64,000 nt of DNA from Amycolatopsis anabasis (GCF_009765355.1 NZ_VTHK01000013.1:62001-126000); one strand, 5' to 3'. Counted from the stretch's first letter, positions 7,633-15,950 are shown. The notes: generated from the letters alone by a model not told the origin. Program-made: numbers and translations.

Positions 7633-7794
7633 GCCACCGTCTCGGCCGCGGAACACAACCGCCCCACACACCCTGACCAGCGCCGAACTCCCCGGCACAC
7701 CCGGCTTCGGTAGCCCCTGGGTACCTAGTGCACCCCCCACCCTTCCCGGGGGACCGGCCCTGCTCCAGCCTACCGGCGAAGTCCCCCTCGCGGG

Positions 7795-7838
7795 TTACCC
7801 ACAGAAGATCTGTGGATAACCGGGGTAGATGTGGATAA
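7795..7838. promoter_or_regulatory. Three DnaA-box-like sequences
   Basis: TTACCCACA (7795-7803) faces TGTGGATAA (7811-7819), and a second TGTGGATAA follows at 7830-7838. TTATCCACA is the canonical DnaA box and its complement is TGTGGATAA, so two of the three are perfect. The first two also form an inverted repeat with an eight-base spacer. No dnaA, dnaN or larger box cluster is here, so this is not an origin. It could be a titration or regulatory site. Confidence 0.5.
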
Positions 7839-7940
7839 CTTCGGGAAGGGGCAGGTGGCGGGGGTACGTGAAGGAGTTTCGGGGTCACGGAATGGGGACA
7901 CTGTTGGGGGGCAACCACTCCAATGGCGGTACCGATCATG

Positions 7941-7992
7941 GGGGGTCGCGAGTGGCCAGGTCGGTTCTAACCGGTCCAAACACTCACGACCC
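7941..7992. repeat. Dispersed REP-like palindrome, copy 1
   Basis: Outer arms GGGGTCGCGAGTG and CACTCACGACCCC flank a core with CGGTTCTAACCG. It shares the outer GTCGTGAGTG / CACTCACGAC arms and the GGTTCTAACC core with copies at 60105 and 61533. It lies between the convergent CGNR and DUF445 genes and could act as a bidirectional terminator. Confidence 0.75.
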
Positions 7993-8009
7993 CACTGAAC
8001 CGGCCAGCT

Positions 8010-9374
8010 CTAGAACAACAGCTGGGCCACCGTGTAGATGACCAGTCCGGCGAGTGCGCCGACCACCGTGCCGTTGATCCGGATGAACTGGAGGTCCCGG
8101 CCGACCTGGAGTTCGATCTTGCGCGAGGTCTCCTCGGCGTCCCAGCGCTCCACGGTGTCGGTGATGATCGTGGTGATCTCGGTCGAGTAGTTGAGCACCA
8201 CGTACGCCGCGGCGCCCTCCACCCAGGAGTCCACTTTGGACCGCAGCGAATCGTCGGAGATCAGGCGCTCGCCCAGGCCGCGCAGGCCGTCGCGGACACG
8301 CTTGCGCAGTTCGCTGGACGGGTCCTCGGCCGCGTTCAGCAGCATGGCCTTCGCGGTCGCCCAGGCCGAGCCGATCAGCTTCTGCACCTCGGGGTGCTCG
8401 AGCACCTGCGCCTTGACCTGTTCGGCCCGCGCCATCGTCTCCGGGTCCTTCTGCAGGTCCTGCGCGAACTCGCCGAGGAACTTGTCCAGCGCCAGCCGCA
8501 TCGGGTGGTTGACGTCGGTCTTGACCGCCCACGCGAACGACAGCACCTCGCCGTAGACCTTGTCCGCGAGCATCGCGTCGACGAACTTCGGCGACCAGGT
8601 CGGCGCCCGGTCGGACACCACCCGCAGCATCGTGTTGTGGTTGTCGCGCACCCATTCGTAAGCCCGGTCGCACATCAGATCGACCAGTTTGTGGTGCGCG
8701 CCGTCGCTGAACACCTGGTCGAGCAGCTTGCCCAGCGGCGGGCCCCACGGCTGCTCCACCACCCGGCGCACCACGGCCTGTTCCATCACCGCCTGCACGT
8801 CCTCGTCGCGCAGCACGGTGACCACCCCGCGCACCACGGTCGCCAGTTCGGAGGTGACCCGTTCCGCGTTCTCCGGCTGGGAAAGCCAGCCGCCGAGCCG
8901 CCGGGACACGTCCACCCGGCGCAGCTTCTCGCGGATCACCGACTCGGACAGGAAGTTGGTGCCGACGAACTCGCCGAGGCTGCGGCCCAGCGTGTCCTTC
9001 TTGCTCGGGATGATCGCGGTGTGCGGGATCCGCAGCCGCAGCGGATGCCGGAACAGCGCGGTGACCGCGAACCAGTCGGCCAGCGCGCCGACCATGCCCG
9101 CCTCCGCCGCGGCCTTCACGTAACCGACCCAGCCCGGCCAGCCCGCCGCCTGCGCCCAGCTGGTGAGCAGGAAGATCACCGTCGCGCCGAGCAGGAACGA
9201 CAGCGCGACCAGCTTCATCTTGCGCAGGCCGCGCCGCTTGCTCTCCTCGTTCGCCGGACCGGGCGGATCCGCGAGCGCCGCACGCGCCGGCGCCGGTTCG
9301 GGGCGGGCCACGGCCCGCGCGGCGCCTCCGGCGGGCAGCTCACGCGTCTCACCTCGGGCGTCTAGTTGCTCCAC
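8010..9374 (-). CDS. DUF445 membrane protein
   Basis: A 454-residue DUF445 protein. A disordered 50-residue N-terminus precedes a first membrane segment (LVALSFLLGATVIFLLTSW). A conserved cytoplasmic block follows: EAGMVGALADWFAVTALFRHPL and then IPHTAIIPSKKDTLGRSLGEFV. A long helical region leads to a C-terminal membrane anchor (INGTVVGALAGLVIYTVAQLLF). The function of the family is unknown. The GTG at 9374 leaves only 29 bases to the divergent aminotransferase start, so the two promoters overlap. Confidence 0.85.
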   Translation of the reverse strand: MEQLDARGETRELPAGGAARAVARPEPAPARAALADPPGPANEESKRRGLRKMKLVALSFLLGATVIFLLTSWAQAAGWPGWVGYVKAAAEAGMVGALADWFAVTALFRHPLRLRIPHTAIIPSKKDTLGRSLGEFVGTNFLSESVIREKLRRVDVSRRLGGWLSQPENAERVTSELATVVRGVVTVLRDEDVQAVMEQAVVRRVVEQPWGPPLGKLLDQVFSDGAHHKLVDLMCDRAYEWVRDNHNTMLRVVSDRAPTWSPKFVDAMLADKVYGEVLSFAWAVKTDVNHPMRLALDKFLGEFAQDLQKDPETMARAEQVKAQVLEHPEVQKLIGSAWATAKAMLLNAAEDPSSELRKRVRDGLRGLGERLISDDSLRSKVDSWVEGAAAYVVLNYSTEITTIITDTVERWDAEETSRKIELQVGRDLQFIRINGTVVGALAGLVIYTVAQLLF

Positions 9375-9403
9375 GCCCCCATTGTCCGTGAGGATCGACC
9401 ATC

Positions 9404-10579
9404 GTGCGCGAACCTGTTCTCGTCCCCCGCCTCCGACCGTTCACTTCGACCATCTTCGCGGAGATGACCGCGCTGGCCGCGCGAACCGGCGCGGTCAACC
9501 TCGGCCAGGGTTTCCCGGACACCGACGGCCCCGCGGGCATGCTCGACGCGGCCAAGGACGCCCTGTTCGGCGGCGCGAACCAGTACCCGCCCGGCCCCGG
9601 CCGCCCGGAACTGCGCGCCGCGATCGCCGAGCACCGCCGGCGCTACGGCCTCGAATACGACCCGGACAACGAGATCCTGGTCACCGCGGGCGCCACCGAG
9701 GCGATCGCCGCGAGCCTGCTCGCGCTCACCGAGCCCGGCGACGAGGTCATCGTCGTCGAGCCGTACTACGACTCCTACGCCGCCTCGGTGGCGATGGCCG
9801 GGGCCACCCGGCGCGTGGTGTCGCTGGTGCAGGGCGCCGACGGCCGGTTCGCGCTCGACGTCGACGCGGTCCGCGCCGCGATCACCCCGGCAACCCGGGC
9901 GATCCTGGTGAACTCGCCGCACAACCCGACCGGGACGGTGTTCACCCGCGACGAGCTGACCGCGCTCGCGGCCGCCTGCGTGGAGCACGACCTGATCGCC
10001 ATCACCGACGAGGTCTACGAGCACCTGGTGTTCGACGACGCCGAGCACCTCCCGCTGGCCGGTTTCCCCGGGATGCGCGACCGGACGGTCTCGATCTCCA
10101 GTGCCGGCAAGACGTTCAACTGCACCGGCTGGAAGATCGGCTGGGTCTGCGCGGCGCCCGAGCTCGTCGGCGCGGTCAAGGCCGCCAAGCAGTTCATGAC
10201 CTTCGTGTCCGGCGGGCCGCTGCAACCGGCCGTCGCCCACGCGCTCGAGCACGAGCTGCCGTGGGTCGAGAACCTCCGCGCCTCGCTCGCCGCCAAACGC
10301 GACCTGCTCTCCGCCGGGCTCGCCGAAGCGGGGTTCGCGGTCCGGCCGAGCGCGGGGACCTACTTCGTCTGCGCGGACGTCCGGCCGCTGGGGTTCACCG
10401 ACGCCGCCGAGCTGGCCTGGCAACTGCCGGAGCGGGTCGGCGTGGCCGCGGTACCCGTCAGTGTGTTCACCGATCACCCGAACGAGTGGAAACATATACT
10501 GCGTTTCGCGTTCTGTAAACGAGACGCGGTCCTGGATGAAGCCATCGCGCGCTTGCACAAACTGGCTACTCAGGGGTAG
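9404..10579 (+). CDS. PLP-dependent class I/II aminotransferase (DapC-like)
   Basis: A 391-residue fold-type I aminotransferase. The family marks are present: NLGQGFPDTDGP at the N-terminus, NQYPPGPGRPELR, the substrate-loop NSPHNPTGTVFT, and the PLP-binding lysine in SSAGKTFNCTGWKIGW (K at about residue 232). The C-terminal arginine sits in HILRFAFCKRD. It is most like the actinobacterial N-succinyldiaminopimelate / kynurenine-type aminotransferases (Rv0858c, DapC). A role in lysine and peptidoglycan-precursor synthesis is possible but not proven. The start is GTG. Its end overlaps the convergent sigma-factor gene by 10 bases. Confidence 0.85.
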   Translation: MREPVLVPRLRPFTSTIFAEMTALAARTGAVNLGQGFPDTDGPAGMLDAAKDALFGGANQYPPGPGRPELRAAIAEHRRRYGLEYDPDNEILVTAGATEAIAASLLALTEPGDEVIVVEPYYDSYAASVAMAGATRRVVSLVQGADGRFALDVDAVRAAITPATRAILVNSPHNPTGTVFTRDELTALAAACVEHDLIAITDEVYEHLVFDDAEHLPLAGFPGMRDRTVSISSAGKTFNCTGWKIGWVCAAPELVGAVKAAKQFMTFVSGGPLQPAVAHALEHELPWVENLRASLAAKRDLLSAGLAEAGFAVRPSAGTYFVCADVRPLGFTDAAELAWQLPERVGVAAVPVSVFTDHPNEWKHILRFAFCKRDAVLDEAIARLHKLATQG

Positions 10580-11118
10580 ACGAATCCGTCCGCGCGCAGG
10601 CGCGCCCGCAGGCTGTCGAAGCACCGCTTCCGCAACGGGCCCACGCTGCCCGGACGAATCCCCAGCTCGGCGGCCAGTTCGGCATGGGTCAGCTCGGGCC
10701 GGTAGGCCAGCAGCCAGACCAGCCGCCGCGATCGTGGGGGCAACCGCGCGACGGCCGCCCAGAACGCCCGGTCACGTTCCGTGCTCAACGCGCTGACCTC
10801 GGGAGACGCCGGATCGAGCCGGTTCTCCCCTTCGCCCGCCGCCTCGCGGTCGCGGCGGGCCAGGACGCGCAGCGCGTGCCGGCGCGCGGTGGTGGCCAGC
10901 CAGCCCGGCAGGCGGCCCGGCTCGCGCAGCACGGCGACCTGCCGCACCAGGGAAAGCCACGTGCTCTGGCAGATGTCGAGCGCGTCCGCGTCGCCGAGCC
11001 GGTACGCCCGGGCCACCCCGAAGATCACCTGCGAGAGCCCGCGCACCAGCGCGTTCCACGCCAGCTGATCCCCGCCGAGTGCTCGCTGGACCAGCACGCC
11101 GGTCTCGAGTTCGGACAC
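10570..11118 (-). CDS. ECF-type RNA polymerase sigma factor
   Basis: A 182-residue sigma-70-family factor with region 2 (ALDICQSTWLSLVRQVAVLR, GWLATTARRHALRVLARR) and region 4 (LPPRSRRLVWLLAYRPELTH, AELAAELGIRPGSVGPLRKRC). It lacks sigma regions 1 and 3, as in ECF factors. It resembles the second sigma factor of this window (52334-52939) in region 4, including the GSVGP / GSIGP turn. The GTG at 11118 has GAGGAGG nine bases upstream. The open frame extends a long way upstream but only as antisense to the secreted-protein gene. No adjacent anti-sigma factor was recognised. Confidence 0.85.
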   Translation of the reverse strand: MSELETGVLVQRALGGDQLAWNALVRGLSQVIFGVARAYRLGDADALDICQSTWLSLVRQVAVLREPGRLPGWLATTARRHALRVLARRDREAAGEGENRLDPASPEVSALSTERDRAFWAAVARLPPRSRRLVWLLAYRPELTHAELAAELGIRPGSVGPLRKRCFDSLRARLRADGFVYP

Positions 11119-11457
11119 CGGAACCAACCCCTCCTCGCGCCGCGCCGGCCGCTCCGATGGCGACCGACCGCGACTGAGACGGCACCGTCCGCATCCAGGT
11201 TCCGGAAATCCGCAGTTCAGCGGCAATATGGGTAGTTCCACACAGGACAGAGACCAAAACCGAGAGTGATCAACAAGGACCCCGGGTCCCCCAAGAACGG
11301 TACGTCCGTTCCTCTTTCCGGGGTGGATCGAACGCTGACAAGGTGAAACACTCGCCACCGGTGCTAGAAATAGGGCAGCCCGGGGGGAGCTGCACGGAGA
11401 ACCTGAGGAAACCCACGAGGAAAACAGTCCAAGGCAACGGTCGTATGAGTTCGAACG
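11119..11457. other. Divergent promoter region of 339 bases
   Basis: This lies between the sigma-factor gene and the secreted-protein gene and no gene is apparent. An inverted repeat (GAACGG at 11295-11300, CCGTTC at 11306-11311) could be a regulator site. A CTGACA to TAGAAA pair near 11334-11365 could be a plus-strand promoter. The region is less GC-rich than its neighbours. Confidence 0.5.
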
Positions 11458-12579
11458 GTGGTGGTAGCGGTGCGGAGCACGAAGTTCGTGCGCGCCTCCG
11501 GCCGCGCCCTGCGCCGCCTGCTGATCGTCACCGGACTCGCCTTCGCCGGCTGGCTCCTGGGTCTTCTGCTGAGTTCCGCGGCCTCGGCCGACGAGCTGCC
11601 GGGCACGGGCACGGGGACCGGCGAGACCGGCACCGTCTCGGCGCCGCCCGCGAGCGCTGAACAGCCCGCCCGCCAGGACCGGCCGCCCGCGGCCGAAGAA
11701 CCGGCGAGCGATCCCGAATCCCGGGAAAGCCGGGAAAGTCCCGCGGCGAACGATCCCGCGCCAGAGGACGACGGCGGCTCCCCGGAAAGCGCTCCGGCGC
11801 CGGTGAAATCCACCGTCCCGGAACGGTCCCCCGCGCCGCGTGCGCCGGAGCCACGGCCGGTCCGCGCCGAAACGCCGCGCGCGCCCCAGGCGCCGGTGGC
11901 TCGCGTGGCCCAGCCGGGCGGCGGATTGCTCGGCCTGGTCGGGAACACCGTCGGCGGCCTGCTCGGCACGGTCGGCAACACCGTCGGCGGGCTGCTCGAC
12001 ACCGTCGGCACGGTCGGCCACGCGGTGCTCGCCCCGATCGGCCTCGGCGGTGACCACTGCCCGAACTCCCCGCTGCCCGACGTGGGCGGGCTCTTCCCGG
12101 TGATCCAGCCCGCGCCCGCGACCGGTGGCACGGTCACCATCGCGGTGCCCGCGGCCGAACTCGCCACGCCCGCCGCGGCAGCCGTCCCGGCCGCGCCGCA
12201 GCCCGAGGCGCCGCGACCGGCGTCGCCGGTCGACCCGACGCCGTCGACCGCACCGGACCGGGCGGCCCCGGGCGCCGGGCACGGTCCCGTCCTGCGCGGC
12301 CACCCCGTCCCCGCACCCGAAGCCGAGTCGCACCTGAAGGCCCGCCCCGGTGGCGGTGGTTCCGGCGGCGGCCAGCTCCCCAATACTCCGACCGCACCGG
12401 CAGCCCCCACCTGTAGCGCCGGCACCACCCACGATCACGGAAACGGCGGGAAACACCCGTTCGCCGTGACCGGTTCCAGCGCGGACACCACGCAGCTGCG
12501 GCTGATCGGCACCCTTCGCGGGCACTCCGCGATCGGTGCGGGCAGGGATGCGGCCCTGCCGACCACCTCGCCCGACTGA
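11458..12579 (+). CDS. Membrane-anchored or secreted Pro/Ala-rich protein
   Basis: A 373-residue protein of no recognised family. A basic N-terminus (RASGRALRRLLIV) leads into one hydrophobic segment (about residues 21-43, ending SSAASADE), which could be a signal peptide or anchor. The rest is Pro-, Ala- and Glu-rich and disordered. It includes a Gly/Leu/Val repeat (LLGLVGNTVGGLL, GTVGNTVGGLL, DTVGTVGHAVL) at residues about 160-195 and a DHCPNSPLPDVGGLF segment. The latter is typical of actinobacterial chaplin-like or envelope proteins, although no full chaplin domain is present. The exact start (GTG at 11458 or 11470) is uncertain because no strong ribosome-binding site is visible. Confidence 0.65.
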   Translation: MVVAVRSTKFVRASGRALRRLLIVTGLAFAGWLLGLLLSSAASADELPGTGTGTGETGTVSAPPASAEQPARQDRPPAAEEPASDPESRESRESPAANDPAPEDDGGSPESAPAPVKSTVPERSPAPRAPEPRPVRAETPRAPQAPVARVAQPGGGLLGLVGNTVGGLLGTVGNTVGGLLDTVGTVGHAVLAPIGLGGDHCPNSPLPDVGGLFPVIQPAPATGGTVTIAVPAAELATPAAAAVPAAPQPEAPRPASPVDPTPSTAPDRAAPGAGHGPVLRGHPVPAPEAESHLKARPGGGGSGGGQLPNTPTAPAAPTCSAGTTHDHGNGGKHPFAVTGSSADTTQLRLIGTLRGHSAIGAGRDAALPTTSPD

Positions 12580-12750
12580 CCCGAGCCGAACCGCCGGGGA
12601 GAGCCGTGCCCAGATCAAGATCAACTTCTCGGTTCTGACCTCCCGGTCGTCCGCGGTCTCAACCTGTCTTTTTCGCCTTGTCCCAGGGGTTTTGTGCCAT
12701 GACTCGCAGACTTCCCGATCGGCCGACCGCGCCCGGCCGGGTCGGGTCCT

Positions 12751-12787
12751 GGTCCCGGCGCCGCGTTGCCCCCGCGGCGCCGGGACC
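12751..12787. terminator. Strong hairpin, probable terminator
   Basis: Perfect 15-base arms (12751-12765 and 12773-12787, beginning GGTCCCGGCGCC) enclose a 7-base loop. There is no U-tract, which is usual for this phylum. It lies between the convergent secreted-protein and MocR genes. Confidence 0.7.
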
Positions 12788-12913
12788 AACACCGGGCGCG
12801 CCGCGGGCGTTCCTGTTCACCGCGCCGAACAGGGACACCCTCCCGCTGCGCGCCTGATCCGCCGGCGCTTCCCGGCACGTCGAGGGGCGGTGCCGGGAAG
12901 CAGCCGCGGGACG

Positions 12914-12986
12914 CAGCCGGTGCGCTGGATGCACATCGCCGTTGTACCTCCCTGGAGCGACGGACTTCCATCCAGCGCACCGGCTG
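12914..12986. repeat. 18-bp perfect inverted repeat with 37-base loop
   Basis: The arms at 12914-12931 (CAGCCGGTGCGCTGGATG) and 12969-12986 are exact complements. The arms are too long and too widely spaced for a simple operator. The structure ends three bases before the MocR stop codon, so it may be an mRNA structure or a terminator for the minus-strand gene. Confidence 0.7.
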
Positions 12987-12989
12987 TAT

Positions 12990-14450
12990 TCATGTCACCG
13001 GTACTTCCCAGCCCGTGGCCCCGGCGGGGATCCCGCGGACCGACGCGGCCGCCGCGCTGAGCCGCCGCACCGCCTCGACGAGGCGCTCCGCCGGTTGCGT
13101 GTACGGCAGCCGGGCCCAGCGCTCCAGCCCGCCGTGCGCGGCGAACCGGGAGCCGGGCGCGAGTTGCACGCCGTGGTTCGCGGCGGCGACGGCCAGCCGG
13201 GTGCTCATCGGTTCCGGCAACCGGCACCACAGGCACAGCCCGCCCGCCGGGAGCCGGAACGTCCAGTCCGGGCAGTACTCGCGGAGCGCCCCGGCCAGCG
13301 TGTCGCGCAGCGCGCGGGCGTCGGCGCGGCGCCGGTGCAGCGCGGCGTCCGGATCGGCGAGCAACTCGGCCAGCACGAGCTGTTCGAACACCGGCGAGCC
13401 GAGGTCGAGGGCGTAGCGGCTGGAGACCAGGCGGGCGAGCAGGTCCTCGGAAGCCCGGATCCAGCCCAGCCGCAGCCCGCCCCAATGCGATTTGGACGCC
13501 GAGCCGACGGTGATCGCCAGGTCGCCCGCGAACGCGCCGAGCGGGGCCGGGCCGTCCAGCGGATCGCCCTCGAGGTCCAGTTCGGCCAGGGTCTCGTCGA
13601 CCAGCACCGGGGTGCGGGCGCGGGTCAGCACGGCCGCGAGGCGGGCGCGTCCCTCGGCGTCCATCCGCGCGCCGGTGGGGTTCTGGAAATCGGCGATGAG
13701 GTAGGCGAGCCGGGGTGCGGCCTGGCGCAGCGCGGCCTCGATCCCGGTGAAGTCCCAGGCGCGGTCACCGCTCGGATCGAGGGCGACCGGCACCGGGATC
13801 GCGTGCGCGGCGCGCACGGCCTCCAGCGCGTTCGGGTAGCTGGGCTGTTCGACGAGCACGCGATCGCCCGGACCGGCGAGCATCCGCAGGGCCAGCACGA
13901 ACGCGTGGTGCGCGCCGTTGGTGATCATCACCCGGGCCGGGGTGGTCGGCAGGCCGCGCCGGGTGTACCGGTCCGCGATGCGTTCCCGCAGGATCGGCAG
14001 GCCGCGTTCGCTGTAGCCATGACCGCCGAGTTCGTCGGCGAGCAGGCGGCGGGCGGCATCCACCGCGGGCGCCATTCCGGCCACCGCGGGCGGCGACGCG
14101 CGCGCCAGGTCGATCAGGTCGCTGTCCTCGGGCAGCGAGGTGGCCAGGCCGCCGCGGCCGGCGGCGGCGATCCAGGACCCGGCGCCGCGGCGGCTGCGCA
14201 CGATCCCGTTGTCGCGCAACCGATCCAGCGCGGCGCCGATCAGGGTGCGGCTGCAGTCGAGCGCGTCGGCGAGCTCGCGTTCGGCGGGCAGCCGGGTGCC
14301 GATCGGCAGTTGCCCGTCCAGCACCTGCAGTTCGACGGCCGCCGCGAGATCGGCCGCGCCGTGCCGCGAGCCCCCGCGGCGCCATTCGCCGAGCAGTACG
14401 GCCAATCGCGGACCGGAAATCCGCCCACCTGGTGGGAGCTGGGCATCCAT
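12990..14450 (-). CDS. MocR/PdxR-type GntR regulator with aminotransferase domain
   Basis: A 486-residue fusion. An N-terminal GntR winged helix (LPIGTRLPAERELADALDCS, then IVRSRRGAGSWIA) is joined to a fold-type I aminotransferase domain, with the PLP lysine in TVGSASKSHWGGLRLGW. Such proteins sense PLP or an amino-acid derivative and control nearby genes. It is divergent from a YczE-family membrane gene, a pairing known in actinobacteria. The ATG at 14450 is directly followed upstream by the palindromic site at 14453-14474, so it probably regulates itself and yczE. Confidence 0.9.
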   Translation of the reverse strand: MDAQLPPGGRISGPRLAVLLGEWRRGGSRHGAADLAAAVELQVLDGQLPIGTRLPAERELADALDCSRTLIGAALDRLRDNGIVRSRRGAGSWIAAAGRGGLATSLPEDSDLIDLARASPPAVAGMAPAVDAARRLLADELGGHGYSERGLPILRERIADRYTRRGLPTTPARVMITNGAHHAFVLALRMLAGPGDRVLVEQPSYPNALEAVRAAHAIPVPVALDPSGDRAWDFTGIEAALRQAAPRLAYLIADFQNPTGARMDAEGRARLAAVLTRARTPVLVDETLAELDLEGDPLDGPAPLGAFAGDLAITVGSASKSHWGGLRLGWIRASEDLLARLVSSRYALDLGSPVFEQLVLAELLADPDAALHRRRADARALRDTLAGALREYCPDWTFRLPAGGLCLWCRLPEPMSTRLAVAAANHGVQLAPGSRFAAHGGLERWARLPYTQPAERLVEAVRRLSAAAASVRGIPAGATGWEVPVT

Positions 14451-14452
14451 GA

Positions 14453-14474
14453 GACCAATTATTGCCAACTGGTC
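14453..14474. promoter_or_regulatory. Putative MocR operator
   Basis: GACCA (14453-14457) and TGGTC (14470-14474) form an inverted repeat. On the minus strand the same stretch reads as TTGGCAA and TTGGTC direct half-sites, the arrangement often used by MocR regulators. It lies in the short space between the divergent MocR and YczE starts. Confidence 0.55.
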
Positions 14475-14510
14475 ATGGTCAAGCGAGCCAATCTCGCGGA
14501 TAGTCCGGGT

Positions 14511-15152
14511 GTGGCTTCACTTGATCTTCGTCCGGTCCAGGTTTCGGTCCGCCCGGTGCGGCGGCTTTCGCAGCTCGTCGGCGGCCTGCTGCTCTACGGC
14601 GCCAGCATGGCGATGCTGACCCGGGCGGGCCTCGGCCTCGACCCCTGGGACGTGCTGCACGAGGGACTCACCGAACTCACCGGGCTCACCTTCGGCACGA
14701 TCACCGCGATCACCGCGGTCGCGGTGCTGCTGCTGTGGATCCCGCTGCGGCAGCGGCCGGGGATCGGCACCGTGCTCAACGTCGTGCTCATCGCGGTCAC
14801 CGTGGACCTGGTCCGCGCGGTGCTCCCGGAGCAGCACGACCTGGCTTGGCAGATCGTGCTGCTCGTCGCCGGGATCGTCCTCAATGGACTGGCGTCGGCG
14901 TCCTACGTGGGCGTCCGGCTCGGGCCCGGCCCGCGCGACGGCCTGATGACCGGGCTGTCCGCGCGGACCGGGCGTTCGGTGCGGCTGGTGCGAACCGGGA
15001 TCGAGGTGACCGTCCTGGCGGCCGGGTGGCTGCTCGGCGGAACGGTCGGCGTGGGCACCGTGCTCTACGCACTCGCCATCGGCCCGCTGATTCAGGCGTT
15101 CCTCCCCCTGGTCGCCTGGCGCACCGAGGTCAGCTCGCCTGGCGGCGGGTGA
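14511..15152 (+). CDS. YczE/YitT-family membrane protein
   Basis: A 213-residue membrane protein with five or so hydrophobic helices. The family signature is GGLLLYGASMAMLTRAGLGLDPWDVLHEGLTE near the start, and the central GVRLGPGPRDGLMTGLSAR is also typical. YczE-type proteins are poorly characterised and may act in transport linked to PLP/MocR regulation. I prefer the GTG at 14511. An in-frame ATG at 14475 would place the operator immediately against the start codon. Its 3' end overlaps the Clp-N gene by 23 bases. Confidence 0.8.
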   Translation: MASLDLRPVQVSVRPVRRLSQLVGGLLLYGASMAMLTRAGLGLDPWDVLHEGLTELTGLTFGTITAITAVAVLLLWIPLRQRPGIGTVLNVVLIAVTVDLVRAVLPEQHDLAWQIVLLVAGIVLNGLASASYVGVRLGPGPRDGLMTGLSARTGRSVRLVRTGIEVTVLAAGWLLGGTVGVGTVLYALAIGPLIQAFLPLVAWRTEVSSPGGG

Positions 15153-15690
15153 GCGCGCGGCGGACGGCGACCTGGTCGACGTCGAAACCGGCCAGCACGT
15201 CCGCCGCCGCGCCCCGCCGGGTGGTCAGCGCGAGCAGCAGGTGCTCGGTGCCGATGTGCCGGTCCCCGATCTTGGTCGCCTCCTTGAGGGACTGCTCGAG
15301 CACCTTCTTCGCCTCCCCCGCGAACGGGATGTGCCCGGGCGACGATCGGCGCCCCCAGCCGCCGCGGCGCCCGGCTTCGGCGAGCGCGTTCGGGCCGTGG
15401 GCCTCCTCGATCCGCTCGACGATCCGGTCCACGTCGATGCCGAAACCGTCGAGCGCGACCGCGTCGGCCTCGCTCAGCCCGCCGCGGCGGCGGACCCGTG
15501 CGGCCTGGGCGACCAGATCGTCCAGCGCCACCCCCAGATCGCCCAGCAGGCGGCAGGCGTCGCTGTCCGGAAACCGGGTCAGCGCGGTGAGCAGGTGCAG
15601 GGCGTCGATCTCGCGCGAGCGCGCCTCGCGGGCCTCGCCCTGCGCCTCGACGACCGTCAGCCGGGCGTCGCCGGTGAACCTTTCGAACAT
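15130..15690 (-). CDS. Clp N-terminal-domain protein
   Basis: A 186-residue stand-alone Clp N-domain protein. The two Clp_N repeats are visible: ARLTVVEAQGEAREARSREIDALHLLTAL at the N-terminus, and GEAKKVLEQSLKEATKIGDRHIGTEHLLLAL in the second half. There is no AAA+ module, so it is not a chaperone ATPase. It may be an adaptor or a substrate-binding decoy. It starts right after the stop of the HTH gene (GGGAGG upstream of ATG). The two are one operon under the paired operators at 15904-15946. Confidence 0.85.
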   Translation of the reverse strand: MFERFTGDARLTVVEAQGEAREARSREIDALHLLTALTRFPDSDACRLLGDLGVALDDLVAQAARVRRRGGLSEADAVALDGFGIDVDRIVERIEEAHGPNALAEAGRRGGWGRRSSPGHIPFAGEAKKVLEQSLKEATKIGDRHIGTEHLLLALTTRRGAAADVLAGFDVDQVAVRRALTRRQAS

Positions 15691-15900
15691 CTAGTGCCTC
15701 CCGTACTTCTTGTGCACGGCTTGCCGGCTCACCCCGAGTTCGGCGGCGATCTCCTGCCACGACCAGCCGTGCACCCGCGCGCTGCGCACCTGCACGGCCT
15801 CCAGTTGTTCCAAGAGCCGGCGCAGGGCGGCAACCGCGCGCAGTCCCACCTTGGGATCGCGGTCGCCGGCCCGCGCGGCCAGATCGGTTGCCTCGGTCAT
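15691..15900 (-). CDS. Small HTH regulator coupled to Clp-N protein
   Basis: A 69-residue protein. An N-terminal helix is followed by one helix-turn-helix (WSWQEIAAELGVSRQAVHKKYGRH), much like sigma region 4 or MerR-type HTH domains. It is the first gene of an operon with the Clp-N protein. Two palindromic sites lie within 50 bases upstream, making autoregulation likely. The function beyond DNA binding is unknown. Confidence 0.8.
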   Translation of the reverse strand: MTEATDLAARAGDRDPKVGLRAVAALRRLLEQLEAVQVRSARVHGWSWQEIAAELGVSRQAVHKKYGRH

Positions 15901-15903
15901 AAC

Positions 15904-15946
15904 GTCAACCTACGTTGACATCGGGATGATGTCAACCGTGGTTGAC
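15904..15946. promoter_or_regulatory. Two GTCAAC/GTTGAC operators
   Basis: GTCAACCTACGTTGAC (15904-15919) and GTCAACCGTGGTTGAC (15931-15946) are 16-base palindromes with the same half-site. Their centres are 27 bases apart. They precede the HTH gene and almost touch the end of the padR gene, so they are likely sites for the HTH protein. Confidence 0.75.
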
Positions 15947-15950
15947 GCGC

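Larger units (their letters stand above)
7633..8009. other. Intergenic region of 377 bases with DnaA-box-like sites and a REP palindrome
   Basis: No convincing gene was found. The region holds three DnaA-box-like sequences at 7795-7838, a purine-rich stretch at 7840-7945, and one copy of the dispersed palindrome at 7941-7992 between two convergent genes. Confidence 0.7.
12580..12989. other. Intergenic region of 410 bases rich in secondary structure
   Basis: No credible gene was found. It contains a strong 15-bp hairpin (12751-12787) and a widely spaced 18-bp perfect inverted repeat (12914-12986) just before the MocR stop codon. Confidence 0.7.

Noticed and set aside
7795..7838. Replication origin
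   Set aside because: Only three DnaA boxes and no dnaA or dnaN gene nearby.
11343..11660. A 105-residue plus-strand frame upstream of the secreted protein
   Set aside because: It overlaps the secreted-protein gene in another frame and has no family match; the signal peptide of the overlapping frame is more convincing.
10570..12792. A 740-residue minus-strand frame containing the sigma factor
   Set aside because: Only the last 182 residues are a real sigma factor. The rest is antisense to the secreted-protein gene.
12942..15152. A 736-residue plus-strand frame ending in the YczE protein
   Set aside because: The part before about 14475 is antisense to the MocR gene.
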